DNA from: Ashinkailepas kermadecensis
Taxonomy: Eukaryota; Arthropoda; Thecostraca; Neolepadidae
Direction: 5' to 3'
DNA length: 64,000 bases
Assembly: GCA_034440615.1 (NCBI GenBank)
Contig: JAOTOM010004277.1
Location: 1-64,000 of the forward strand
In this document: in pieces, positions 12,440 through 23,200 of the stretch
Numbering within the stretch: position 1 is the first letter of the stretch
Layout of the letters: each line of letters begins with the position of its first letter
The notes under the pieces: model-generated
The model's input: the letters and a program-made list of their open reading frames with translations, nothing else
Database searches by the model: none
What the model was told of the DNA's origin: nothing
Program-made: the position numbers and the translations under genes

Positions 12440-12494
12440 CTATACGGCGGTGTTTTCTTCAATTTCAAAATCATCATATGTGTAGTCAGGATTG
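12440..12494 (-). CDS. Gene B exon 3: acidic C-terminal tail
   Basis: On the minus strand the acceptor 'ctcttttcattgcag' is followed by C, completing TG|C for the sixth cysteine. It then encodes NPDYTYDDFEIEENTAV and TAG. The length is 1 mod 3, exactly what exon 2's phase-2 end requires. No other frame in the region gives an acidic, tyrosine-containing tail with such an acceptor. Confidence 0.82.
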
Positions 12495-15400
12495 CTGCAA
12501 TGAAAAGAGCATTGCTAGGCTGGTGAAGTCCTCCTAAGATCAATCTTCAGATATAATTATGCATGCAAATGTGCTAGGAGACTGTTACGTATTGTACATT
12601 GCCAAAGTTTGAATTAGCATCCATGGCAAAAAAACAATCATCCGAAATTTGTGCTTAACAAATACGGATTCTGCATTATCGATAATACTATCGATTCCAT
12701 AATCAATAAAATGGTCACTATTCCACCAATTCTTGCGGAGGCGAAGCCTGATGGGTTCCAGAAGGGATAAACTGGCCACTCAGAAACGTTATCGACAGGT
12801 GGACTCACAAATCACGCACGTTCTCGGAAGGTAGACTCACCATTCAGGCACATTCTCAGGGAGGTAGACTCACCGTTCAGGTGCGTTCTTTTGAGGCGGT
12901 CTCACCGCTCAGGTGCGTTCTCGGGAGGCGGTCTCACCGCTCAGTTGCGTTCTCGGGAGGCGGTCTCACCGTTCAGATGCACTCTCGAGAGGTGGATTCA
13001 ACATTTATGGGTATTCTCAGAAACATGGACTCAATGCTTAAGTACGTACTCAGAAAGGTGGACCCATCATTCAGGTAAGTTCTCAGACAGATATACTCAC
13101 CACTCGGATGCGTTCTCAGGGACATATACTCACCACTCAGGTACGTTCTCAGGGATGTCGCAGGCCCTGATCACCTCGCTGTAAACCAGACCCTCATCGC
13201 AGCCGGCGATGGCCGGCTCGATACCGCTCTTGCAGACGTAGAACTTGGTGCAGTCGTCCGGATGCGCGAAGGTGGGGTGGACGATCTTCTGTTTGGCTGG
13301 CGTGAAGTAGTCCTGCGTCGGGTCGCACGTGAAGCCGTCCAGACTAGCACGGGCGTCACAGGAGCCGCGCCGGGCATCGTGCGGCCAGTCGCACAAGGCC
13401 GAGTCTATCCGGAAGTGCAGGCCCGGCGGGCACGACAGCAGGGTCGGCAGGTCGTCGGTGCACGTGTAGTACTTTTCGCACACGTCGGGGTCCTCGTGCG
13501 GGTACACACCGTTCTGCCGGTAGCAGACGCCGGTGCCCTGCGGCTCTCCGAGCGTTTCGCGGCCCGTGCAGTTGACCTTGGAGATCAGGTCGCACGGGTT
13601 GGCCTGTGCCACCAGGTTGGTGTCGAACGCCCAGCCGTCCCTGCAGTATTTGACGATGACTTCGCCCTTGAAGCAGTCCCAGTACTTGTCGCACTCGTCG
13701 GAGTCGGCGAACTTGCCGGTGATCTCGTCCTCCGGACAGACGAACGAGTCGGCTCCGAGAGCCACTGCAACACGGGGCGAGTGTGAAGGCTGGTGCCCAG
13801 TTATGGTCGGGGCCGCCCAGTCAAGCCCGGGCTAGCACAGCAGTCAGTGTCAGGTCAGGGCCAGGCCAGTGTCACGTCAGCTGAGTATCAGGCCAGGATT
13901 CGTATCTTCCGCAAAATTCACGTCTCTTTTAACCCGAAAATGAATGCTCACATATGAATGGAAATTAATGCTCCGGCATGAACGACCATACATGCTTCCG
14001 TGTTTGATTTTATTGCAAGATATTGATCGCCCACCGTGCCTACCGCGTCAACTTTTTCATTCGAAGGGAATGGTTGTCTCTTCCTGTGCCTTGCCATGAC
14101 TGATTGAGAGAAAGCTACAGGAAATGAAGCAAGGCTTTCTGTTCCGCCAGGTGAATTGTTGAACGGGGCCCTATTTAAATAATGGATGGATGGATTGTGA
14201 CTTTACGACGCACTCAGTAGCTGAGACCATATGGCGTCGCCAGCCTCTCACCCTGGCAGGAAGGGCGGGCATCACAGGGAATCGAACCCCGTACCTCTGG
14301 TGTGCCAGACACTCAGCTTAACCACTGAGCTACCGATGCCCTCTATTTAAATAATGGCTTAGTCAACCAGTTGGCATTGGGGCAGATCAAAGGTAGGCAT
14401 TTCACGATAATTTCGATATCAATGGCTGCAGCTAGGTCGTGAATCAAAAACATTTCGTAGAATAGGTGACGAGATAAACATCGGAACGTCCATCGAAGCT
14501 GACGTTCATCGAAATGCATTGCATATTTCTGTTGAACTTGTGACGAGCATGGATGGCGGGCCAGAGCAGGTGGCATCAAACTTGCACAGGTCACATCGGA
14601 CTTGATGTACAGTGTGGCTTTGAAGTGTAGCTTGGTACACAGTGGCTTGGAAAAACATACTATGGAATGGAATATATGGAAAAACAAAATAGTCGCTGAA
14701 ATTTGAATCCAGAGGCGAAAAATACCACGTCACGTTTTGTGCCGGGAAGGTCATCAGATCTGAGCTAGGTCTGAGCCCGTCCATGTTAGTCAGGTCCGGT
14801 GTATGTCATGTGGGACCAGTGAAGCTCGGTGTCGATGCAGTGCCACAGTGGCACCGTCTGTGGCACCGGTTAGGCACCGTCACTGCATTGGTCTGCATTC
14901 GAGGTCATGTTTACATACCGGTGAAAGCTGCACTGGCCACGGCCCGACCCACTACAGAGCAGCTGGTGAGACGGTGCTCCGCTAACCCAGACACCGAACG
15001 TCAGCCGGGCCGTGCACAGCAGCTTTACACTGAATGAGAAGTAAGCCGATACCTACTATGCAGCTTTCATTAAACACATTGGATACATTATCTCTTATCT
15101 GCGTCACATCTTCACCGGGTTCATTCTGGTCTACTTAGAGAACGTGCAGTGTTTTACGCTACTAATAGCCACGTGGTTGAACAGTATTTTCCCAGACCAA
15201 ATGTGGCAAGCTTTGACGTTAAATGTTCATTTTGAAGGCGATATCGCGGTATGTTTGCACTCGCCATGTGAAGCTAAGCGTTGTTGGATAGTAACCCTCA
15301 TCCCCCGGTCTCCCCCATTCCAAGTAGTGGATGTCACCGCGTAAGCAGCTTATCGCTGCGAACGGAAAACTACGCGCTGTAACACGCCACAATTCAGCAT

Positions 15401-16878
15401 GGCTGACGTTGATACATGCTTTGGAGATCTCTTGATAAAAGGAAGTTGTCACATCATTTCCTGGCACCGGATCATGATGATGTTTCTCGAATTCTGCGTC
15501 GTTACCCAAACAATAGTTCTTGCATGTCCTCTCGTGGTTAATGTGCTCAGGTTATTAACATTCCAATTTGCATATTTATTTCAGCACTATTCGGCTCACC
15601 AGTTACTTCCTGAAAGTAAAATGATATCAAGTTCAAATCACGTCTTGGCTTCTATTGGCCTGCCAGGCTTTTGTTTGTACCAAACATATATTGAAGTGAT
15701 GATGTGGACCATAATTAAGCGGCCTTTTTCATTTATTTTTATCCGGTGAATACCCCGGTTGTCCTTTGCAAGCATTTCCTAACCATTTTATGTCAAGTTT
15801 GGTGACAACCGGTTTGACCTCACGTTGCCCTTTGACATGCACGCCGCGACATAAAATGGACGTTGACAAACTCGTGGGACTCTGAAATACGCAGAAATTA
15901 GTTTGCAGATGCATGGGGATTGGCACGTCCAAACTTCCCTCCAGCTGGTATTTAACTGGCCAGGTGATAGCACTTCTGGCAGCATAGCAGCTGTGGAAGA
16001 AGTTTGGATGCATCGCAAGGACGAGGGGTGCATTTTTTTCGTTCGATGTCAACAACTCGAGATATCCTATATTCGATGAGCATTAATGTCGCACGCACAA
16101 AACAGTATTTAGAGTGGAAGGTACCAAGAAAATGTTCTGAATGATTCCAAACCCGCAGGGCCAAGGACGTTTGAGTTTGGGCTGCCAACTGCACCGTGGA
16201 AGTCAGTATTTACATTGTCGTGAATACTAGCTAATATCTATACCAATTAACCAAGCTCAGCGTTACAATGCTTCGGGGTATCAATGGTACCAATGCTTCG
16301 CAAAGTCATAGCGTGCTAGCGCCTCAATGATAGTTGATGGAGCGCTGGCCTTTGGTCTCCCTGTCGTGGGGAGGTTAAGTTCGAGTCCCGAGGTTAAGTA
16401 AGGTCAGCTGACAACTGACCTTAGAAGCTGAGGACCGCAGCAACTGGCGGCCTTGTCGGAGGGTTGGTGGAACGTTAAGCTCTCGCTCTAAAGTTCCACC
16501 ATTTAATTGCTATGCCGGCATCAGGTGATTGCTTCAGATCACGCAAAGAGTTACGCTTGGCAAGGGCACGCAGTCTGTGAGACCAACATAGCTAACACTT
16601 CGATAAAATATACTACAAAGTACCCTGTTGCAAGCCGTCTCCCACCTGAATCAGTTCATAGCCTGTGCTACAGAACACCACGATCGAGCCTTCCATCTTG
16701 TCAGGATGAATGCAGTCCGACAGCTTTAAATATAGCAATCAAACGGTGACATCACGTTTCCCAGCATTCGGAACTCACTTTCCTTTATAATCATAATAAA
16801 GTATGAGTGTGATCACGCGTGCTGTGCTGTCTACTTACCTCCCAGGAAGACCGGCCACAGAACTGCCGAGCGCCACAT
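12440..16878 (-). CDS. Gene B: CPAP3/obstructor-type protein, three ChtBD2 domains, 241 aa
   Basis: Secreted chitin-binding cuticle-type protein. CDS join on the minus strand: 16878-16839, 13764-13134, 12494-12440; 726 nt, 241 residues plus stop, all phases consistent. The signal peptide MWRSAVLWPVFLG continues through VALGA; domain 1 spans about Cys23-79, domain 2 Cys94-149 and domain 3 Cys160-224. The tail after Cys224 is acidic (DYTYDDFEIEE). Unlike A and D, there are no introns between domains. It is closest in the window to gene C: both have an MWR- start, PQGTGVC between domains 1 and 2, and YFTPAKQKIVHP in domain 3. An N-C-T sequon lies at about residue 78. A GAGA/CT-rich tract sits about 130 bp upstream of the start codon. 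The specific obstructor class is not assigned. Confidence 0.92.
12787..13150 (-). repeat. ~33-bp minisatellite copying the exon end and donor of gene B exon 2, ~11 copies
   Basis: Read on the minus strand, the unit is 'gagaacgcacctgagcg' + 'gtgagaccgcctccc'. The first copy is the real coding end (GAG AAC GTA CCT GAG TG) and its donor GTGAGTAT. About eight copies keep GTGAG; several internal ones have decayed (ATGGG, TTGAG, TTGAA). The array lies entirely on the intron side of the exon. Confidence 0.92.
13134..13764 (-). CDS. Gene B exon 2: three ChtBD2 domains in one exon
   Basis: The minus-strand acceptor 'cgccccgtgttgcag' starts a phase-1 exon (G|TG GCT CTC). Domain cores are ECDKYWDC, VCEKYYTC and DCTKFYVC, each with six cysteines, the last one split at the 3' end. 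The apparent TGG-TGA at 13135-13130 is the donor TG|GTGAGTAT and not the end of the protein. Confidence 0.95.
14171..14357 (-). mobile_element. tRNA-derived SINE with 15-bp target-site duplication
   Basis: CTATTTAAATAATGG occurs at 14171-14185 and again at 14343-14357. Between them, on the minus strand, is a tRNA-like head with a box-A-like 'ggtagctcagtggttaagct' and box B 'ggttcgattcc', ending in a (TCCA)n-type tail. The acceptor-like ends pair, but the anticodon arm does not form a normal 7-nt loop. I therefore call a SINE, not a functional tRNA. Confidence 0.88.
16310..16505 (+). mobile_element. tRNA-derived SINE-like sequence
   Basis: A box-A-like 'tagttgatggagcgctggc' at 16331 is followed by box B 'gttcgagtcccg' at about 16379, then a unique tail. 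No clean target duplication was identified. Confidence 0.65.
16839..16878 (-). CDS. Gene B exon 1: signal peptide
   Basis: The minus-strand ATG at 16878 (context ACA-ATG) encodes MWRSAVLWPVFLG plus one base before the donor GTAAGT at 16838. Joined to exon 2 it gives a hydrophobic leader running into VALGADSFVC. The MWR- start and phase match gene C's signal exon. Confidence 0.88.
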
Positions 16879-17010
16879 TGTCGCGTCCTACTTGGTCTGA
16901 GCTCAGCGGCAAACTGACGTATCCAACTTCCGTGGCTTTGCGTGAGATGGCGCTCACCTGACGCGATATCGGGGTCGCCGCTGGCCGAACGCGCTCCGTT
17001 TCAACATCTT

Positions 17011-17056
17011 CCTCTCCTCTCTCTCTCTCTCTCTCTCTTACTCTGCCTGTCTGTCT

Positions 17057-17104
<48 letters not shown>

Positions 17105-17215
17105 TCTCCTCTCTCTCCCTTCCACCCCTTCCCTTCTTCTTCCCTCCCAACCCCTCTCTCCCTCCCCTTCCCTTCTATCTCTCTCTCTTTGCCTCTCTCC
17201 CCCCATCTCTCATTC
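17011..17215. repeat. CT-rich microsatellites including (CTGT)n
   Basis: A (CT)n tract runs 17011-17039, (CTGT)n about 17061-17104, then C/T-rich sequence to 17215. On the minus strand this is GAGAGA about 130 bp upstream of the gene B start codon, so GAGA-factor-type binding is possible but unproven. Confidence 0.9.
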
Positions 17216-19784
17216 CCTCGGTTTCATGCGTTTAATACGGGCGGAAAAATTAAAAGCTTCAATGGTGCACAAGTGCATATTCCGTAAATGAGAAGATAGG
17301 TAAATATGAAATATCCGTTTTGCTCCTTGCGATACAATGCTTGATGAAAAAGATGGGGTTCAGTTTTCGAATCAATGGTGGCATTATAGTGACATGCTTG
17401 TTGGCATCCCTTAACGGAAAACCCACGAGACAGAACGCGTTCCTTAATGATAATTAAACATATCTTGCGTCTTATTTTGCTAAAACAAATAATAGCTTTG
17501 GTGACTTCCGAAGATAACGGACACGCGTATCTCTCCACTTGGGGGTAGCAAATACCCCCAAAAATGGAACCGAACACCGAGATCGACCGGTCTGATGTGA
17601 CCAAGCCTGGTTGAGGCCCGGTAAAATACACTGAAGCCCGGTCAAAAGATCAGCTCTTTTGATACCTTTATTTGCTTGCACATAAAGTGGTATCATTCTT
17701 TTTGTTTAATTATGGCCATATCGGCAGTTCACATGACTTTGGAAAGCTTCTTTCACTCCCAGAACGTGGAATGAAAATAAACCTCTTATCAGGACTTCCT
17801 TATTAAATTACAGGCAATAATGGCAATAACATGATGATTGCAAAATATGTTTTAAAACACACAGGTTGATACCCATTATTTACAGTCATGAATCCAGGAA
17901 GCAGCACAATTATGACTAGGAATGTAGACACCAAGCTTTGAATCCTTGAATACTTGGTCATCTGCAAATTGTTGCATCGTGTATATAATAAGCACACCAT
18001 ACCACTCTTAGATTCTGATGTCCAAACTGTAATATTGTGTACCTTCACACATCATGGTATTTTACTCTAAAAGCAATACACCTATGTTTTAAAGGTGACT
18101 AATTAGTTCCCTGTCTATTTTCGCCACATGTGTGATAAAATACCTTCTTTTGTACTCTCTGTGTCTTGTACTACAATGCATATTTTGCCTATTATGCAAG
18201 CACACACTACTTAAGGAATGGTCACATATATGTACACACTACTTAGGGAATGACCACATATATGTACCTTACCATATAATAAATATATGACACAGAAAAA
18301 GAGAGAGATCAGAAATGGATACTGCTTAGAATAGCTATAGAGACCCACAAAATAGTACAGAAAGAGCAAAATATTTCACATATAGTGCATTTAGTGCCGA
18401 TAAAATACAATCCATACCTATATACCTTGCCTTAGTATTTCTTCCTGTGTGGCATTCTTCTTCAGCCTGCACTCTGATTCTAAAGCTAATTTCGTTGCCA
18501 CTATGAACTGCCTGACTAAAGCAATGCATCAGGCAACCATTAATGGTTACCATGCACAGCAATGAAGTCGAAAAAAAAAACACCGGGAACTAATTCCCCA
18601 ACCTACGATGGAAGTGCATGACGATCACTAAACAAGGATCTCCTCAAAAGAAGGTGGCATGCAAATAGCTACAAGAATGCGATCATCGGCTGGTGTCGTA
18701 GCACAACTATATACCGTTAATTCCATAGACAGTTTTGATCAGGGATGCGGTTGATGGGGATCAATTGAAGTTATTTAGGTATAATTTGAGCTAATGCATG
18801 TTTTTTAGCACCATTCTGCCAAGCTGCACTCAATTTCGTGGGATTACCTTTTTTTTGTCTCTATATTTCATAACGTCACATACTGATCAACATCACAAAT
18901 CCAGATCGAAGCTTTGGAGAGGGTTGATATTGTTTGGACGTTAATTGCGCGCGAATAACATCCTGGAAAGAATTGTGGTAGCACAGGTTCAGAATATCTA
19001 ATTGTCAGAATGTCCAGCAAGCAAGAAGTGGTCTGTGGAACGATGGCCGACCTGAACATGAATCGTTTTCAATCATTGAGGCCTATTTTGGGGGAAAATT
19101 TTCAGAGTGATATGTTTTAAATGCACATACCTGAATTATAGTCGACAAATACGCTTACATTAAACCACATTACATCACGTTGGCACCTCAACTCTCCACC
19201 AAATATGATCTGGCTCGACTTAAGCAGTCGGAGAGCTTGAGAGCAACACATTTTATTCGGAATAACAACAATGCAACAGGACAATAAATGCGATTGGGTT
19301 CGACGTGAAACATTTTTCCCCGCAGCACGAGATGGGACAAATGCCGGTGGACAGAGGGAGAGAAAGAGAGAGATATAATCAGAGAATGAGAATCAGAAAA
19401 TGAGTGTCGGAAAAAAGTGTCAAAATCAGACAGACGAGGAGAAAGAGGGGTGAGGGGAGTGGGGATAAAGGGGAAAACAAGAGAAAAGAAGGAAGAGAGA
19501 GAGATAGAGGTAGAGGGATGGTGGGATGGGAGTAGATGAAAATGGACAGAACGGGGAGATGAGAAAGAGAAGAAAGTGAGCGAGTGAAAGAGGAAGAGCA
19601 AAATAAAAAGGGAGAAAGGGAGAGAGAAAGAGAGGCTGTGGCCGCCAGTGTCTGTGCAAGTCACAACAATATCAACACCGGTGTCAGGTATGACCTCTGT
19701 CAACTGGGACTGCACTGCCGCGCTGACCAACCATTAGTGTCGCAATGCCAAGTCACCGGGCGACAGCGCAGTGCGACACATCGC
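17216..19784. other. Intergenic region between genes B and C
   Basis: No gene recognised. It includes a two-copy repeat of 'cacactactta.ggaatg' with 'cacatatatgtac' at about 18207-18266, and a GA-rich tract at 19340-19640. The right end may be 3' UTR of gene C. Confidence 0.6.
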
Positions 19785-20130
19785 CTGGTCGTCCGACCGC
19801 GCACGTCATGTATTGTCGTCCGACCGCGCACGTCATGTATTGTCCGACCGCGCACGTCATGTATTGTCGTCCGGCCGCGCACGTCATGTATTGTCCGACC
19901 GCGCACGTCATGTATTGTCCGACCGCGCACGTCATGTATTGTCGTCCGGCCGCGCACGTCATGTATTGTCCGACCGCGCACGTCATGTATTGTCCGACCG
20001 CGCACGTCATGTATTGTCGTCCGACCGCGCACGTCATGTATTGTCCGACCGCGCATGTCACGTAGTGTGCCTGGTCGTCCGGCCGCGCAAGTCATGTATT
20101 GTCGTCCGACCGCGCACGTTATGTAGAGTG
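19785..20130. repeat. 24/27-bp minisatellite just downstream of the gene C stop
   Basis: About 13 copies of 'cgaccgcgcacgtcatgtat' followed by tgtc or tgtcgtc. Unit length alternates between 24 and 27 bp, so every frame stays open, which explains the long repetitive ORFs on both strands. It starts about 78 bp beyond the gene C stop codon and would lie in its 3' UTR if transcribed. Confidence 0.9.
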
Positions 20131-20207
20131 ACAGTCCTGTCCACTTGACTTGCTCGCTCGACTTTCGGAGACCTGCTACTGTGCTGTGCTAATTGAACTG
20201 AGCTGTG

Positions 20208-20232
20208 CTACTTCTCGTAGGCCTCCTCTGAG
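20208..20232 (-). CDS. Gene C exon 3: 25-nt terminal exon
   Basis: The minus-strand acceptor 'tttgcttgttgcag' is followed by C, completing the split cysteine, then TCA GAG GAG GCC TAC GAG AAG TAG, encoding SEEAYEK. Length and phase match exon 2 exactly. Confidence 0.85.
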
Positions 20233-23200
20233 CTGCAACAAGCAAAGCAGACGTTAATTGTCATATAAACTTGTCGAAATACAAACCTATGCGAATTGCC
20301 TTTCTGATTTAATTTCACACCAGGGCCATGGGAGGAGAGGACAGCGGCAAACACACAGGTATGCAAAAATATGTGCATGGTTATGCATGTGCAAATGCAA
20401 TATACAAAGAGGTACATTAAGAATAAGTGCATGCGGTATTTTTATGGAGGTCTTTGCAAGCAATTTAACAAAGTGAGAACATATGAATACCAGCATAAGA
20501 CGTTGCTTCACTGTACGCGGTTACCTCAGACTACTTAGCAGTGGAAACAGGCGGAATCGTTGCCATGCATGATACACCCTTTGGTGTGCCTGCTAGAACC
20601 ACATCGATGCACACACGATATGTAAACTTACCCGCCTTCAAGATAGTAATCTTCGCTGAAAAGAAAGAAATAAAATATAAGTTGGATGTAAAGAACAATA
20701 AAGATGACACGATCACAGCGTCACCAGTTATAAAACAAAAAGAACAGCATGCATATCGCTTCATTTTAATGATTAAACCAGCTTGTGAAAACGGAACTCC
20801 AAAACAAGACGAGAAAATCGAGCCAAATAATAAAGCGTGCATGTGACACTTTGGATCTCTGTTAGACATGGCGAACCATTAAACCATCATATTAGTCCAT
20901 TTAGGGCCTATCATAATGGGCTATTAGGAGTGTTGGACGATAGAAGGCTGAGGGCGGGGCAGGAATCTCTATCGGCGTAGGTGAAAGATGAAGTTTCTGC
21001 TGCAAAAAAAAGGAAAAAAGGTTAGTGTTGCCAAAGAAGTATTGGAAAATCGAAGACACTAGGCAACGATGAACAATAAATGTTGGTGCTGCAGCTGAGC
21101 TACATACCGTGCATATTTTGCGATTATAAGGCATGTCACTACAAAGTTGCAGGCTTTTAAAAAATACAACGGCCAAGCCCGTCGAGTCGCGCACGATGAT
21201 TTTCTTTCGTGGTAGTTGAAGGACGTTTTCGCCTTTCGGTCTCGCTCGTAGTAACACGGGACAGTTGGATTATTGCTTCCCGAATCATTAGTTGTGTGTG
21301 TAGAGCACAAAAGCTCCTTCTTCAGCTGTGCTGTTTGCAATTATTCCCTTGCACCAATATATACCCTTGTCATGAGCAAGTAAGAAAATGCCTATTGGGA
21401 ATACAATAAGGAGACAATGCAAATCGGAGCCAAAAATAGGTTCCTTAAGGGAGAAAACGAAAGCCGAAAATGCTCTTGGTGTTCTGAGTTCAGGGTTCAA
21501 AGTCTACAACAGTTGCATTTGAGCTCGAAGGCTTAGCTGGGTAGATTTCGTCACGACAAATCGCTAGCCAGTTCTTGGAAGGTAATCGGACGGAATGTTT
21601 TCTAAATCTCACGGCATGATGCCATTTATCCTGGCAGCAACCTCGACTTCAAAGTTGGTTCTAGAAACACCCTTTGCAATGCCTTTTTATGACAGGAAGG
21701 TGGTTAGAAGCCAGAATATCCTTAACAGCTAAGAAATCACTTATGCGAGTGGCAGTTGGATCCAGAGGCGGCAGTGGCAGTTGCAGTGGCATTGGATCCC
21801 TAGAACAGGTAGGTATGCAGCAGCCGTACCCCTTGCAAAATTTTGTGTGGCATGCTACACCAATACTAAACTGACTAAACATGCTCTCGACGCGTCCCAA
21901 GCACGAAATAGTTGTTTTCGGGTGACAAAAGATGAAGTGGTCTACGCCTGAGCAGTGCCATTTTTTATTGACGTGGAATAAAAGGTATCTGCCTCTAGGA
22001 AAATCGTGGGTAAATCCATACCACTTTTCTGCACTTCTACACTTCTGAAGGAACCGCTTTCTTCACATCTGCTCCCAATGGACATGGTTTGGGACTCTAG
22101 ATAATTTGGGAACTCCGGAAACTATTCGTGAAACAAATTGTGCATGATGCCTATGGCAGCCTAACACATTCTGTTCTACCTCACATGCAGCTTGGACCTC
22201 ACGCGAAGTGTAAAGAGAAACCTAAAGCGGTGCGTGTGCACTAACCAGACGATGTCGCCCCTGTGCTCAGCACACAGCAGCCTGGCCATCATGCAATGCC
22301 CAATACTCCACATTGGATAACAGCCACTCTGCCCTCATGGCATAATGACGCTTCTGACCCGTAGGAACTCACCACTCGGGCACGTTGATGGGTATATCGC
22401 ACATGGCATCGTCGATGTTGTACACCTCGCCGTACTGGCAACGCGAAATTTTAGGCTGCACTCCGTTTTCGCAGATGTAGAACTTGCGGCAGTCGTCCGG
22501 GTGCGGGAAGTTGGGGTGGACGATCTTCTGCTTGGCGGGCGTGAAGTACTCCACGGATGGGTCGCACTCGAAGCCGTCGGGCAGACTCCGCTTGGTCTCG
22601 CAGGCGCCGCGATTGGCTGCTATAGGCCAGTCACACGTCAGCGTGTCAAGGCGGAAGTGCAGACCCGGCGGGCACGGCAGCAGCAAAGGGACGTTGTCCC
22701 TGCACAGGTAGTACTTGTCGCAGATGTTGGGGTCCTCGTGGATGTAGTAGCCATTGCGCCGGACACAGACGCCGGTGCCCTGCGGCGGCGCCAAGCCCTC
22801 GCGGCCCGTGCAGTCCACCTTGAACAGGTAGTCGCACGGCTCCTTCTGCGTCTGGACGCGCTCTGGATCGAACCCGAAGCCGTCGGCGCACTCGACGAAG
22901 GTCACGTTGCTCTGGAAGCAGTCCCAGTAGACGTCGCAGTCGTCCGGGTCGGGGAATTTGCCGGTTGTCTCATCTGCAGGGCACTCGAAGTACTCTACGG
23001 CGAATACCGCTGAAACAGGAGGTGAAGATGAAATGACGTCATATAGCCGAGACGTGACGGTCCGGCTGATTAAATCATGCATTCGAGACGCAGTCATTGT
23101 TCCCGTTCAGCCAGGCCGGGTGGGAATTATTTCTCCCCGGTAGTGAGGGGAGGGGGAGGGTGGACGTCACAGCTCTTTTGCGAAATGCCGGAGTAGAAGA

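Larger units (their letters stand above)
13765..16838 (-). other. Gene B intron 1
   Basis: Unique sequence with two tRNA-derived SINEs (14186-14342 and about 16310-16505). No other coding signal was seen. 13800-13880 has a short run of 'gtcaggtcagggccaggcc' imperfect repeats. Confidence 0.75.

Noticed and set aside
14186..14342. Possible functional tRNA gene on the minus strand
   Set aside because: Acceptor and T arms look right, but spacing before the D arm is one base long and the anticodon arm cannot form a 7-nt loop. With a target-site duplication and a tail it is a SINE.
19584..20148. Long repetitive ORFs on both strands (VRPRTSCI-type and TCAVGQYM-type proteins)
   Set aside because: They are produced by a 24/27-bp minisatellite whose steps are divisible by 3. 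All frames are open, there is no domain, and the start codons lie in simple GA-rich sequence.
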